Source of the DNA: an uncultured Actinobaculum sp. | GTDB taxonomy: Bacteria; Actinomycetota; Actinomycetes; Actinomycetales; Actinomycetaceae | Direction of reading: 5' to 3' | Length of the DNA stretch: 64,000 nt | NCBI GenBank assembly: GCA_938020505.1 | Contig: CALIHR010000052.1 | Location: 62,001-126,000 of the forward strand | Shown: positions 45,506-54,477 of the stretch, in pieces | Position numbering within the stretch: the stretch's first letter is position 1 | Layout of the letters: each line of letters opens with the position of its first letter | Position numbers and translations under genes: made by a program | Notes under the pieces: generated by a model | What the model saw: the letters and a program-made list of their open reading frames with translations, nothing else | What the model was told of the DNA's origin: nothing | The model's database searches: none

Positions 45506-46699
45506 TCACCTGCCCGCCTTCGCGTGTCTCATCGTGTTGAGCAACATGTTCACGGTCGCGGCCGACCGCTTCTCGCCCTTGACCATCACGTTGAGGTACG
45601 TTCCGTTGAACTCGACCACGTAAAGATAACGGAAGTCTCCCGATTCGGTTATGTGCCTGGCCCCGACGGCGGGGAGCCCGGCGATCGTCGTCCGCCCGAG
45701 GTACTCCCCCGAGGCGTCGTCGTCCTCCTTCGACGCCCATTGGTCGGCAAGGTCCTCACCCGAATGGTACTCTTCCTCGTCGCCGACTTCGAAAAGCAGC
45801 GACGCCCCTTTCGTCTCTATGCCGATGGCGTCTTCGTCGTCCTCGTTCCGCTCGGTCAACGTCATCTTGCTCGGCATCGGGAAGGAAATGACGCCGGACG
45901 GCGTCTGGAGGTTGTACTGGCCCCCCTTGACGCTCCCTCTGAGCTTGCCGTCGCGGCTGAGAACCGAAAGCCTCTCCTCTTGGGGGTCGCTTCCGGGCTG
46001 CGAGTCCGAGCGCCCGTCGCCCCCCACGCCGGCGACCATGTCCGAGCCGCCCGAGCCTTGAGGCCCCGCGAAGTTGAACGTCTCCGCCGCCTTGAGCAGC
46101 GCGTCGAACTCCTTCTGGGTGGGCGCCGCCACCGTGAGATTCCATACTCCGTCTTCGATCCGCAGGAGGTACACCCTGTTGAGATGGCCGACCCTCGTCT
46201 TCGCGTCGACGGCCACCGCCTTGACGTTGCCGAGGGACGCCGTCTGGACCGGCCTGACCGACGTCGAGCCGCGCGACTGGACGATCTTGGTCAGCTGCTC
46301 GGCGGTCGTGTTGGAGACGGCCGTCGTCGTCGGAAAGAGCGAGAGCTTGACGTTCGGGTTCGACGAGCTCTCCACGCCGGCCACCCCCGTTTCCGCATAC
46401 GTGCGCTCAAAGACGCGCATCGACGGGCCGACGTTCATCGTCACCCTTCCCGATCCGGTGCCGACCGTGAGCACGCCGTTTGTGACGCTGGCCGAACCGA
46501 GGGGAAGGCCCTGCCCCTGGGGCTGGGCCCTCTTCGTCGCCGTCGCGGTGCGAGCGGGCGTCGGGGAGGGCGTGGGCGACGCCGTCCGCGTCGGCGTGGC
46601 GCTGACCCCCAAGGTGACCTCCTTTTCAGGCTCGGAAGCGCACGCGGTCAGGCACATCGCCGCCGCGAACACAACAACCGCGAGCCTAGGACGTCGCAT
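45506..46699 (-). CDS. Lipoprotein, tandem paralogue 2
   Basis: The 397-residue protein has lipobox LTAC (Cys20), a Pro/Thr/Ala-rich linker (about 30-65), then two domains of strands and helices joined by a Ser/Gly/Asp-rich linker near 225-250. The segment WNLTVAAPTQKEFDALLKA matches WSATINAPDAATADELLKT of the upstream lipoprotein, and YLYVVEFNGTYLNVMV matches its RIYIVNVNGVMIQLVV, so the two are diverged paralogues with the same two-domain plan. The start overlaps the preceding gene's end by 14 bases. Function unknown. No membrane partner is nearby. Confidence 0.82.
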   Translation of the reverse strand: MRRPRLAVVVFAAAMCLTACASEPEKEVTLGVSATPTRTASPTPSPTPARTATATKRAQPQGQGLPLGSASVTNGVLTVGTGSGRVTMNVGPSMRVFERTYAETGVAGVESSSNPNVKLSLFPTTTAVSNTTAEQLTKIVQSRGSTSVRPVQTASLGNVKAVAVDAKTRVGHLNRVYLLRIEDGVWNLTVAAPTQKEFDALLKAAETFNFAGPQGSGGSDMVAGVGGDGRSDSQPGSDPQEERLSVLSRDGKLRGSVKGGQYNLQTPSGVISFPMPSKMTLTERNEDDEDAIGIETKGASLLFEVGDEEEYHSGEDLADQWASKEDDDASGEYLGRTTIAGLPAVGARHITESGDFRYLYVVEFNGTYLNVMVKGEKRSAATVNMLLNTMRHAKAGR

Positions 46700-47771
46700 C
46701 CTCGACCACCTGGAGAAGAGCCGGGACCTCGGTCTCCGCCTTGCCCGAGTTGACGACCAGCTGGATCATCACCCCGTTGACGTTGACGATGTATATCCGC
46801 GAAATCGTGCCGTTCGTAGACTTGACCAGAATGGCGCCGGCGGGATACCCCGCCACCTTCTGGACCTCGGGCACGGTCTTCATCTGCTCGATGTCCTTCA
46901 TCCCGCCGTTCTCGCGCATCTTCGCCAGAATCTGCGTGGGATCGGTCGTGAACCCCTTGCTGTCGATGTAGAAGGAGACGTTGCGCCCGGAATTCTGCTG
47001 GTCTTCGAAGCCGAGCAGGCCTTCGGCGCTGGGCTTGGAGGGGACGAACCCGTCGGGCATCCGCATGACGATCTTCGCGCCGTTGACGTCCACCGTGTAC
47101 GTCCGCCCGGACACGGTGGCCTTCAGGGGGCCGACGTGGCGCGAGGCGGCCGTGCTGGGCGAAGTTTTCGACCCCGCATTGACCGGTTTGAGCGCGCGAA
47201 TGGTCTTGAGGAGCTCGTCGGCGGTCGCGGCGTCGGGGGCGTTGATCGTGGCCGACCACAGGTAGCCTTTGAAATCGGCGACGACGACGATCGCCACATA
47301 CCCGGTTTGGATGGTCGCCTGGGCGGCGACGGCCTTGAAATCCCCCAGGTTTTGGATGTCGTGGCGGGCCTCGATGTTTGTGAACTGCTTCGTCCTGAGC
47401 GTTGCTGCGACGCTGTCGGCCGAGGGCAGCGTCGTCGCCGAAGACAAATGGGAAAACATGAGATTCGTCTTCGAATCGGAGGAAGACGTCAGCCCGACGA
47501 GCTTGACGTCTTCCTGTTTGGCCTTGCTCACCGCGTAGCCGTTCGGAGCCGTGAAGCCGACCCAGACCTTGCCTGTGAACAGGCGGAACTCCGAACCTTG
47601 GATTTCTGCCTCCCCCAAGGCCGCCTTGGGGTCCGTTCCGACCGTCGGGCCGTTGCTTTTGGCCGGGTGCGGCGAGGTGGGAGAAGGGGCGGGGCCCGCG
47701 GAGGTTGAAAGCGAACATGCTGGAAGGGCGACAAGCACAACAACGGCGAAGAAGATTCGCAGTCCTCTCAT
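46686..47771 (-). CDS. Lipoprotein, tandem paralogue 1
   Basis: The 361-residue protein has lipobox LPAC (Cys19), a Ser/Pro linker and two repeated alpha/beta domains (about 60-185 and 210-361) with an LppX/DUF-like strand pattern. AGGAGGGC precedes ATG 47771; an in-frame start 18 bases further upstream lacks a better site. It is the first gene of a two-gene operon, overlapping its paralogue by 14 bases. The lipoproteins could act as a pair at the cell surface. No ligand can be named. Confidence 0.82.
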   Translation of the reverse strand: MRGLRIFFAVVVLVALPACSLSTSAGPAPSPTSPHPAKSNGPTVGTDPKAALGEAEIQGSEFRLFTGKVWVGFTAPNGYAVSKAKQEDVKLVGLTSSSDSKTNLMFSHLSSATTLPSADSVAATLRTKQFTNIEARHDIQNLGDFKAVAAQATIQTGYVAIVVVADFKGYLWSATINAPDAATADELLKTIRALKPVNAGSKTSPSTAASRHVGPLKATVSGRTYTVDVNGAKIVMRMPDGFVPSKPSAEGLLGFEDQQNSGRNVSFYIDSKGFTTDPTQILAKMRENGGMKDIEQMKTVPEVQKVAGYPAGAILVKSTNGTISRIYIVNVNGVMIQLVVNSGKAETEVPALLQVVEDATS

Positions 47772-48100
47772 ATGCCCTCCTGGAGACATTCAACTTTACG
47801 GCACGATAATAGGCGACCCCGCGCCGAAAATCGGCCCTCGGCAAGGGGTAACCCTGCCCATCGCCCCGTTCCTCGGAGCTGGGCGCAGGCCCCGACGACG
47901 GCGCGATCGGCGGCGGCAAGGGGCCAAACGCCTGGAATGCCACGGCTTCCATGGGGAAGGCCCCTCATCGATCGGACAGAATACACATTACCCCGTGCTC
48001 GCGCTTATTTCAGGGGCGTTCATCCATTGACATTCCACGCTCCAAGTGCTTGTCTCCGACGGCGACGGAGCCGCAAAGCCGGGCCGGCCGGAAGGCACCG
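47772..48100. other. Intergenic region between symporter and lipoprotein operon
   Basis: No gene, strong hairpin or recognisable regulatory site was seen. It separates the 3' end of the symporter gene from the promoter region of the lipoprotein pair. Arginine-rich frames are composition artefacts. Confidence 0.45.
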
Positions 48101-49561
48101 TCAGGGCGCGGACGAGCCGCTCGGCGAATCCGCGCCCCCGTGGACCCAGATGTCGGTCGGAAGCTCGCCGGGCATCGAGGGGTTCCCCGTGGCGACGAAG
48201 GGCCTTTCGCGGTTTCGCAGATAGTCGTGGAGCGCCCCGAAGGCCCATTTGCCGAGCATGACGATGGACACAATGTTGATGAGCGCCATTCCCGTCATCG
48301 TCAGATCCGCGAAGTTCCAGACGAGCTTGAGCTCGGCGACGGATCCCAGCACGATCGAGACGATGACGATCGCCTTGAGGAGCTTGTCGCCCCACGCTTT
48401 GCCCTTCGTGAGAAAGTCCATATTGACCTCCGCGTAGGCAAAGTTGCCGATGACCGAAGAACCGGCGAAGACGCAGATGAGAATGACCATGACCGGGCCC
48501 GCCCACGACCCAAGCGTGGATTCGAGCGCAGCGATCGTCATGTCGGCGCCGGCCGGCTCGTCGGAAGAGGTCCAGTAGCGCTTGAGCGCCTCGGGATCGG
48601 CGTTGAACAGGATGAACGCGGTCGCCGAACACACGAGGATGGTGTCGACGAAGACGCCGGCTGACTGGATGAGGCCCTGCTTGGCCGGGTGCGTGACATG
48701 CGCGGTCGACGCCGCGTTCGGCGCCGAGCCCTCGCCCGCCTCGTTCGAGAACAGGCCGCGCCTGACGCCGTTCATCATCGCCGCGGTCATCGATCCGGCC
48801 ACGCCTCCGAGCGTTTCGCGCAGTCCGAAGGCGTTTTCGACGATCAGGCTGAAGGTCGGGCCGACCTTGTCCAGGTTCATGAGCACGACGGCGACGGCGA
48901 GGCCGATGTACACGATCGCCATGAGCGGGGCGACGATCTCCGAGGCCTTCGCCACGGCCTTGAGGCCGCCGTAGACGATCGGCCCGCACAGGACCAGGAG
49001 GATTCCGGCCGTGATCCAGGGGTTCACGTCGAACTGCGTCTCGAGCGTGTTGGCGATTGTGTTCGCCTGAACCATCTCGTAGGAGATTCCGAACGAGCAG
49101 ATGAGGAACAGCGCGAAGACGACCCCCCATTTGCGCGAGCCGAGCCCCCTCTGGATGTAAAAGGCCGGGCCGCCGCGGAAGGCGCCGTCGTGCCACCTGA
49201 TCTTGAACAGCTGGGCGAGCGTGGCCTCGATGAAGGCGGTGGCCATCCCCAAAAAGGCGACGAGCCACATCCAGAAGACCGCGCCGGGCCCGCCCAGGGT
49301 GACGGCGATTGCGACGCCGGCGATGTTGCCCGTTCCGACCCGCGAGGCGATGCCGATCGCAAAGGCCTGGAAAGAGGAGATGCCGTCGCCGTCGACGTCC
49401 CGGGAGTCGAAGACCTGCTTGACCATCTGACCGAATAGGCGAATCTGCACGAAGCCGGTGCGAATCGTGAAGTAGATTCCGGCTCCGATGAGCATGACGA
49501 TGAGTATGTGGGTTGTGATCCAGTTATTCGTCGTGGATATGAGCTCGGTCAGCTTGTTCAT
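48101..49561 (-). CDS. Sodium:alanine/glycine symporter (AGCS family)
   Basis: The 486-residue membrane protein has about eleven helices. The family signature GNIAGVAIAVTLGGPGAVFWMW lies near residues 75-100, and the conserved FSNEAGEGSAPNAAS lies near 295, in the sodium and substrate site region. It imports alanine and/or glycine with Na+. AGGAGG lies before ATG 49561. A possible promoter TTCAAA-16-TAATAT lies about 60-100 bases upstream on the minus strand. I looked for a glycine riboswitch in the leader and saw none. It is monocistronic. Confidence 0.94.
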   Translation of the reverse strand: MNKLTELISTTNNWITTHILIVMLIGAGIYFTIRTGFVQIRLFGQMVKQVFDSRDVDGDGISSFQAFAIGIASRVGTGNIAGVAIAVTLGGPGAVFWMWLVAFLGMATAFIEATLAQLFKIRWHDGAFRGGPAFYIQRGLGSRKWGVVFALFLICSFGISYEMVQANTIANTLETQFDVNPWITAGILLVLCGPIVYGGLKAVAKASEIVAPLMAIVYIGLAVAVVLMNLDKVGPTFSLIVENAFGLRETLGGVAGSMTAAMMNGVRRGLFSNEAGEGSAPNAASTAHVTHPAKQGLIQSAGVFVDTILVCSATAFILFNADPEALKRYWTSSDEPAGADMTIAALESTLGSWAGPVMVILICVFAGSSVIGNFAYAEVNMDFLTKGKAWGDKLLKAIVIVSIVLGSVAELKLVWNFADLTMTGMALINIVSIVMLGKWAFGALHDYLRNRERPFVATGNPSMPGELPTDIWVHGGADSPSGSSAP

Positions 49562-49727
49562 GCCGCCCTCCTAAAGACCGCCTGCGACGAGGAACGGTCG
49601 GCTCGCGCGATTTGAAAACCCAAGAGATATTACTAGAACATTACACGATTTGAAGAATCCGTTACCAAAAGTGACGTAAATCCGTGCCGACCGCAAGGAG
49701 CCGACCTTTTGGCCGCGAAATTTTATC

Positions 49728-49749
49728 AAAAAATGAGGCGTCACGCCTC
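49728..49749 (-). terminator. Intrinsic terminator, minus strand
   Basis: On the minus strand GAGGCG-TGA-CGCCTC is followed by ATTTTTTG. It lies about 245 bases downstream of the FHA-HTH gene (49994-50803) and upstream of the symporter promoter, so it should separate the two transcripts. Confidence 0.7.
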
Positions 49750-49799
49750 GACTCCCCCCATGGGTATCATTGCCCATGCGACTATGGTCGTACGAGGCG

Positions 49800-49989
49800 G
49801 TACTATAGATGACGTAGTCAGCCACGGTTGATTGCGCGTGTGTGATAAGCCCACGTCAGCCTCCAATTACGACGTGGGCGACGAGGTCGCCGGTCGCCCA
49901 GCCGGGACCTCCGCCTCTTGGGTCTGCGCCTCCAATGGACCCGGAGATGAAGTGAGGCCCACCATGGCGGTGGGCCTCACTTTCTTTTT
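49800..49989 (+). ncRNA. Candidate structured small RNA with CCTCC motifs
   Basis: This gene-free stretch on the plus strand holds three hairpins in series: GCCCACGTC/GACGTGGGC (49849-49857 with 49871-49879), a bulged GAGGTC-CCGG/CCGG-GACCTC stem (49883-49913), and a perfect 12-base-pair GTGAGGCCCACC stem (49952-49963 with 49969-49980) followed by TTTCTTTTT, a textbook intrinsic terminator in the plus direction. No plus-strand gene precedes it. CCTCC occurs at 49860-49864 (in the first loop), 49908-49912 and 49929-49933, each able to pair with GGAGG ribosome sites. The 5' end is a guess. No strong -35 was found, though TACTAT lies at 49801. Confidence 0.55.
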
Positions 49990-49993
49990 GCCT

Positions 49994-50803
49994 TTATCCC
50001 CGCCTGCGGGACCTGCGGGAGCCTTCGACGGCCTTTTGCCGCTGATTCGTCTGAAACTCTTCGTCGAGAAGCGTGAGGTCGTCGGCCGTGACGAGCTGGC
50101 TCGCCACCGCGTACTCCACGAGCCTCGCACGCCGATAGGTCGCGTGGACGCCCTTCCCTCCGCGCAGCCCGCGCACACCGAGCCTGTCCAGCTTCTCGCA
50201 GACGTTGTCGAGCTTGCGGTTGAACCGCGTCTGCGTCCACCCCAGACGCTGGGCGGCTTCCTCCGAGCGGGGAATGTCCGAGGGGCCGGTCCCCACCCGC
50301 CGCAGCCAGTTTTCGGCCAGGGCGAGGATGAGAAGGCGCTGGCTGGGCGTGAGCGTCACCTGGCCCATGGTCGTCTCGCCGACGTCGTCGCGCCCCGTGG
50401 ACGAGACCTCGTACATCGTGTCGGGAACCGTCATGTCGATCTCATACGTCGTGGGGCCCGCGGTGAAGACGAGGCTCATGTTGTGCACGACGAGCGGAAT
50501 CTGGCTTCCCGGGCCTATCCAGGATTGGAGCATTCCCGTGGTCTCGGCGACCGTCACGGCGATGCGCGAGCCGACGTTGCTGACCCACCACAGGCCGTTG
50601 TGCGACTCGATCACGAGGAAGTTTCGGTGGAGAAACGGATTGTCTTCAATCGCCAGGGTGCCGACGCGGCCGATCGTGAACGTGTCTCCCGGATCGATCT
50701 TGTAGACCTCGCCGCAGAACTCAATCTCGAGCGCCACACGCGCCTTCTGCGCGGGTTGCGCGACCGCAGCCGAGACCGCCTCGCTTTTAACATGTTGAGC
50801 CAT
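49994..50803 (-). CDS. FHA-domain protein with C-terminal winged-HTH-like region
   Basis: The 269-residue protein has an N-terminal FHA domain (about 22-118): FTIGRVGTLAIEDNPFLHRNFLVIE carries the GR, R/H-x-N phosphothreonine-binding pattern in relaxed form. The C-terminal half (about 150-235, LTPSQRLLILALAENWL then RSEEAAQRLGWTQTRFNRKL) looks like a winged helix-turn-helix. The tail is basic. Such a protein could couple threonine phosphorylation to DNA binding. GGAGGAGG precedes ATG 50803. It is next to, but 109 bases after, the kinase gene, so it is likely within its regulatory circuit. Confidence 0.82.
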   Translation of the reverse strand: MAQHVKSEAVSAAVAQPAQKARVALEIEFCGEVYKIDPGDTFTIGRVGTLAIEDNPFLHRNFLVIESHNGLWWVSNVGSRIAVTVAETTGMLQSWIGPGSQIPLVVHNMSLVFTAGPTTYEIDMTVPDTMYEVSSTGRDDVGETTMGQVTLTPSQRLLILALAENWLRRVGTGPSDIPRSEEAAQRLGWTQTRFNRKLDNVCEKLDRLGVRGLRGGKGVHATYRRARLVEYAVASQLVTADDLTLLDEEFQTNQRQKAVEGSRRSRRRG

Positions 50804-50912
50804 CGATCCTCCTCCGTCTCCGGCATGACCCCGATATGGACCATTGTGTCAGGTATTGCTGTTAAACGGGAACAGCGCCGTCAATGAGAGATCCCTTATA
50901 GTGAGAGATAGG

Positions 50913-52493
50913 TTACTGTCCCGATGTCACAACGCATGCACTGACCGCCTTTGATTCGTTCGAAACCCCCACTCGCCTGACCTGAACCGTGATACACGTC
51001 TCGACAGGCCTGGCCGCCACGGTCACGCTCGTCTTCTCTGTGGCTTCGACTTTCCCCTCCCCCGCGGCGAACGGAGCCTTGTAGAGGTACATGTCGCCGT
51101 CGTGCGGGTCGGGATTCTCCCATGTGAACGTCACGCGCCCGTCTTTCACCGTCCCTTTGAGCTTTGTCACGCCCTGAGGCTGCTCCGCTCCGGGATCCAT
51201 CTTCGTGGTTTCCGAGGCCGAGGGGGAAGGCTTGATGGTTTCGCCCTTGCCGCGGTTCATGAAATAGACCACGCTCAGCGCCACGACGAGGACGGCGACG
51301 GCCGCGATCGAGAATCGCGCGATCGGCTCGCGCAAAAAGGCCGCGAACTTTCGTTTGGCTCCGGGCGCCTCGGGCGGCGGGGCCTCCTCGGGCTCGTCGT
51401 CGCCGGCGGGCGCCCCGTAATACGAGTGGCGGCGGCCCGCGGAGGCGACGTCGGAGCTGTCGACGGCGAAAACGACCCCCGCTCCGCGATCGACCTCGAT
51501 CGAATGCCGGCCGACCCGCCGAGGCACGTCGCGCGTGTTCTCGTCGTCGATCGGGGAGATGGTCCGCACCGCCTGGCGCGTCGCGTCCTCATCGACAGTG
51601 GAAGACTCCTGCCATTCCTCCCCCTCGCCCTGAACGTTCATGTCGGTCGGGCGCTGATGGAGCTGCTCGGCCTGGATGAACTGAAGGGCCGTCGCAAACT
51701 CCCGCACCGACTGGTAGCGCTGTTTGGGGTCCTTCGCCATGGCCGTGGCCAGGACCCTCTCAAGCTCGTCGGGGGCGTCGGTGCGCCCGGTCTTCGGCAG
51801 CGGGGAGCGCAAAACTCGATTGATGACGGCGATCTCCGAATTGTCGCCGTCGACGATCTCGAAGGGCGCGCGTCCGGCGACGAGGGTGTAGATCGTCGCG
51901 GCCAGAGAGTAGACGTCGACGGCGGGCGCGGCCTCCCCCTCGCCCGTCGCCTGCTCCGGCGGGGCCCAGGGAACGGAAAAGCCCTCGGCCTGAGTCGTGT
52001 CGCCCATCCGGGTCGCGATGCCGAAGTCCGTGAGCACCGGATGCTGATACGGAGTCATGAGGATGTTCGACGGCTTGATGTCGCGATGGACGATTCCCGC
52101 CCTGTGCAGCGTCTCGACCGCGCCGGCGATCTGTATGCCCACTTCGAGGGCGAATGTCACCGGCAGCGGGCGCATGCGCAAAAGCTTGCCCAGATGCGGC
52201 GGAGGGCAGTACTCCATGATGAGGTACATGCGGCCGTCTTCGGTCTCCCCGGCGCCGTGCACGGAGACGACGGAGGGGTGCGAGCTCATACGCGCCATGA
52301 GGTTTGCCTCCGCGCGGAAAGCCAGCTTCTGCTGCTCGGTCACGCCCCGCCGAAGCACCTTGATGGCAACCTCGCGGTGCGGAACCTGCTGATCGTACAG
52401 GTACACGTCGGCGAAGCCGCCGGACCCCAGATAGGACAGGTACCTGGCATTGGGAATCTTCGGCGGTGTGGCGGGGCGGCGGCCGGCCGACAT
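50913..52493 (-). CDS. Membrane Ser/Thr protein kinase with Fn3-like extracellular domain
   Basis: The 526-residue protein has a complete Hanks-type kinase domain at about 15-275: glycine loop LGSGGFADV (22-30), Lys45 (VAIKVL), HRD at 136-138, DFG at 156-158 and WAPPE. A long cytoplasmic linker follows with acidic and Ser/Thr-rich stretches, then one membrane helix (394-412). The outer domain (about 441-524) has the strand pattern of a fibronectin type III fold (VTFTWENPDPHDGDMYLYK) with two cysteines, not PASTA repeats. It corresponds in position and architecture to the kinase of the bifidobacterial PFNA cluster. ATG 52493 shares a base with the FHA gene's stop. Confidence 0.93.
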   Translation of the reverse strand: MSAGRRPATPPKIPNARYLSYLGSGGFADVYLYDQQVPHREVAIKVLRRGVTEQQKLAFRAEANLMARMSSHPSVVSVHGAGETEDGRMYLIMEYCPPPHLGKLLRMRPLPVTFALEVGIQIAGAVETLHRAGIVHRDIKPSNILMTPYQHPVLTDFGIATRMGDTTQAEGFSVPWAPPEQATGEGEAAPAVDVYSLAATIYTLVAGRAPFEIVDGDNSEIAVINRVLRSPLPKTGRTDAPDELERVLATAMAKDPKQRYQSVREFATALQFIQAEQLHQRPTDMNVQGEGEEWQESSTVDEDATRQAVRTISPIDDENTRDVPRRVGRHSIEVDRGAGVVFAVDSSDVASAGRRHSYYGAPAGDDEPEEAPPPEAPGAKRKFAAFLREPIARFSIAAVAVLVVALSVVYFMNRGKGETIKPSPSASETTKMDPGAEQPQGVTKLKGTVKDGRVTFTWENPDPHDGDMYLYKAPFAAGEGKVEATEKTSVTVAARPVETCITVQVRRVGVSNESKAVSACVVTSGQ

Positions 52494-54475
52494 CAGGCTC
52501 CCGACCTCGGACCGAGCATTTGGATGGTCACACCCTCGCCGATGTCGATGACGTCGCTGACCCTGAGGAAGAACGGCTCCGTCGGGCTGATGCGGATCGG
52601 CCGCTCATTCGGACGCAGGACGTACGTCCCGTTGTTCGAGTTCCTGTCGACGAGTCGAACGTCCCAGTTGTCGACGCGAATCTCGCAGTGGGTCCGCGAA
52701 ATCTGCTGATCGGGGCTCGGGACGGGGACGAGGTGGGCGCGCGGACGCCCGGGCTCCGGGGCGGACGCCGGCTTGCGGCCGATGATGATGTCGGCGTCGA
52801 GAGGCACGTTGAGCCCCGTGGACACCCAGATCTCCCCGAGGGACGGGCGGGGGTACCAATTCGGCTCGCCTCCGAGCGGGCCGCTGCATATCCTGCACAC
52901 CTTCCCGTGGGGCGGGTTGAGGTGGCCGTTTTGGCACAGCACGGCCAGGACCATCGCTTGAGGAGACTCCGCCTGGACGCGCTCCCGCTCCTGCGCGCTC
53001 TGTTCGCCGACGACCGTCTCCGCGTCGTAGTCCTCGGCGGAGGCCCCCTCCTCGGCGGCGACGCGGGGGAAGGAAGGCTCAAACGGCCGAGCCCCCTGCT
53101 CGCCGTCTCGGGGGGCCTCTTCCTGCGGCGGGCCGTCCCAGCCCGCCTGGCCCTCGACGGGCGCCTCCTCTTCGACGACGTCGCCCGCCGGCTCGGCCGC
53201 GGCAGGCTCCTCGGCCGAGGGGGCCTCGTCGGCGACCTCCCAGGGGCGGGGGCTGCGGCGGACGGGCTCCTCGGCGGGCTCGGCGGACTCTTCCGCCGCA
53301 TCCGCCGACCCCTGTTCGAGGCCTTCTGCCGCCTCGACGGGGGAGAACGCGGCCTGGGCCGCGTCTTCGGACTCGTCCAACTGGTCGGCCATGGGGAAGC
53401 GGCTTTCGATCGGGAACCGCGGCTCCTCCTCGGGGACGTCGCCCTCGGGCGCTTGATCGGCGGCCTCGCCGGCCGACGAGAGGTTCGCGGCGATCTCTTC
53501 GAGCTCTTCGGCGGGAATCGCCTCCTCCTCTTCGGGGGCGCCGTCTTCAGCGGCCGGGGTTTGAGCCGCGGGAGCCTCAGCCTCCCGGGGGGCGGAGGCC
53601 TCGGTCTCAACCGGGGCGGGTTCCTGCCACTCGGCTTTCTCTTCCTCGGCCTGAGCAGTGTGGAAGTCGCCGGGAACCGAGTCGATGAAGAACGGCGCCT
53701 CGGCGGACGGCTCCTCCGCCTCTTCCGAAGATTCGGCCGAGGCGACGTCGTCGGCGCCGTTGACGGCGTCGAGCGTGGGCTCGTCGAGCGGCATGCGCGT
53801 CTTTTCGAGGGCGTCAATCGGGTTGACGGGAAGGGGGCTCTCCTCCTTCGCCGCGCCGTCGGCCTCGACGGGCTCCTCCGAGGCGCCGGGCGCCTCTTGC
53901 GCCGCAGCCGCCTCGGCCCCCTGATCGGCGGCCCCGTAGCCGCCGGGAGCCGGCGAAGAGCCCGCGGCGCCGTATGCGGCCGCCTCCCTGGCGCGGGAAT
54001 CCGCGGCGGCTCCGCGGATCTCGGGATGGCCGGGCACGAATGCGAGAAGAAGGGCGGAGGTCGCGGCGATGCCGTCGGCGAAGGGCAGCCCCTCCGCTCG
54101 GCCGACGCCGGCGCCGGGCCCGGCGTCGAGAACGAGGTCGGCCATGCGGTCAATGAAGGCCTCGTTCCAGGTCGGGGTCTCCATTCCGGTGCCCAGGACG
54201 TTTCCGTCCCTGTCGCACGCGCGGAAGGCCCCGCGAAGCGCGACTCGAAGATGCTCGTCTTCGGACACCGCGATGGCGAAAGCAGGGATCTGGCGCGACG
54301 GGCGCACGCCGAAGCCGAGGGCCTCCACGAGCTGCTGGAAGGTCGATCCTGAACGGATGGCCTCCCACAGCCACTCTGCCTGGCTTGGGGTGGCGCCTTG
54401 AACCATCATGGCTCCGTGAGGCGCGACGACGGCCAGAACGTCGCCGGATTTTGCCTGCGCACGTGTGATGTACAT
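52493..54475 (-). CDS. Large acidic FHA protein with zinc-ribbon-like motif
   Basis: The 660-residue protein has a structured N-domain (about 1-140), a very long Glu/Ala/Pro-rich disordered middle (about 145-510), a short C-x-NGHLN-x6-C-x2-C motif (zinc-ribbon-like, near 525-545) and a C-terminal FHA domain (about 560-655) with IIIGRK, the SRTHCEI core and NSNNGTYV, all the phosphothreonine-binding landmarks. It is presumably a substrate or reader of the kinase encoded immediately downstream. GGAGG precedes ATG 54475, which lies two bases after the phosphatase stop. It has no membrane helix. Confidence 0.9.
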   Translation of the reverse strand: MYITRAQAKSGDVLAVVAPHGAMMVQGATPSQAEWLWEAIRSGSTFQQLVEALGFGVRPSRQIPAFAIAVSEDEHLRVALRGAFRACDRDGNVLGTGMETPTWNEAFIDRMADLVLDAGPGAGVGRAEGLPFADGIAATSALLLAFVPGHPEIRGAAADSRAREAAAYGAAGSSPAPGGYGAADQGAEAAAAQEAPGASEEPVEADGAAKEESPLPVNPIDALEKTRMPLDEPTLDAVNGADDVASAESSEEAEEPSAEAPFFIDSVPGDFHTAQAEEEKAEWQEPAPVETEASAPREAEAPAAQTPAAEDGAPEEEEAIPAEELEEIAANLSSAGEAADQAPEGDVPEEEPRFPIESRFPMADQLDESEDAAQAAFSPVEAAEGLEQGSADAAEESAEPAEEPVRRSPRPWEVADEAPSAEEPAAAEPAGDVVEEEAPVEGQAGWDGPPQEEAPRDGEQGARPFEPSFPRVAAEEGASAEDYDAETVVGEQSAQERERVQAESPQAMVLAVLCQNGHLNPPHGKVCRICSGPLGGEPNWYPRPSLGEIWVSTGLNVPLDADIIIGRKPASAPEPGRPRAHLVPVPSPDQQISRTHCEIRVDNWDVRLVDRNSNNGTYVLRPNERPIRISPTEPFFLRVSDVIDIGEGVTIQMLGPRSGA

Positions 54476-54477
54476 TC

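Noticed and set aside
49562..49700. Glycine riboswitch in the leader of the AGCS symporter
   Set aside because: AGCS genes are often under this riboswitch, but I found no paired aptamer core on the minus strand here.
52528..54153. 541-residue alternative frame inside the FHA gene
   Set aside because: It is a same-strand frame-shifted shadow rich in Arg and Pro; the real frame ends in a canonical FHA domain.
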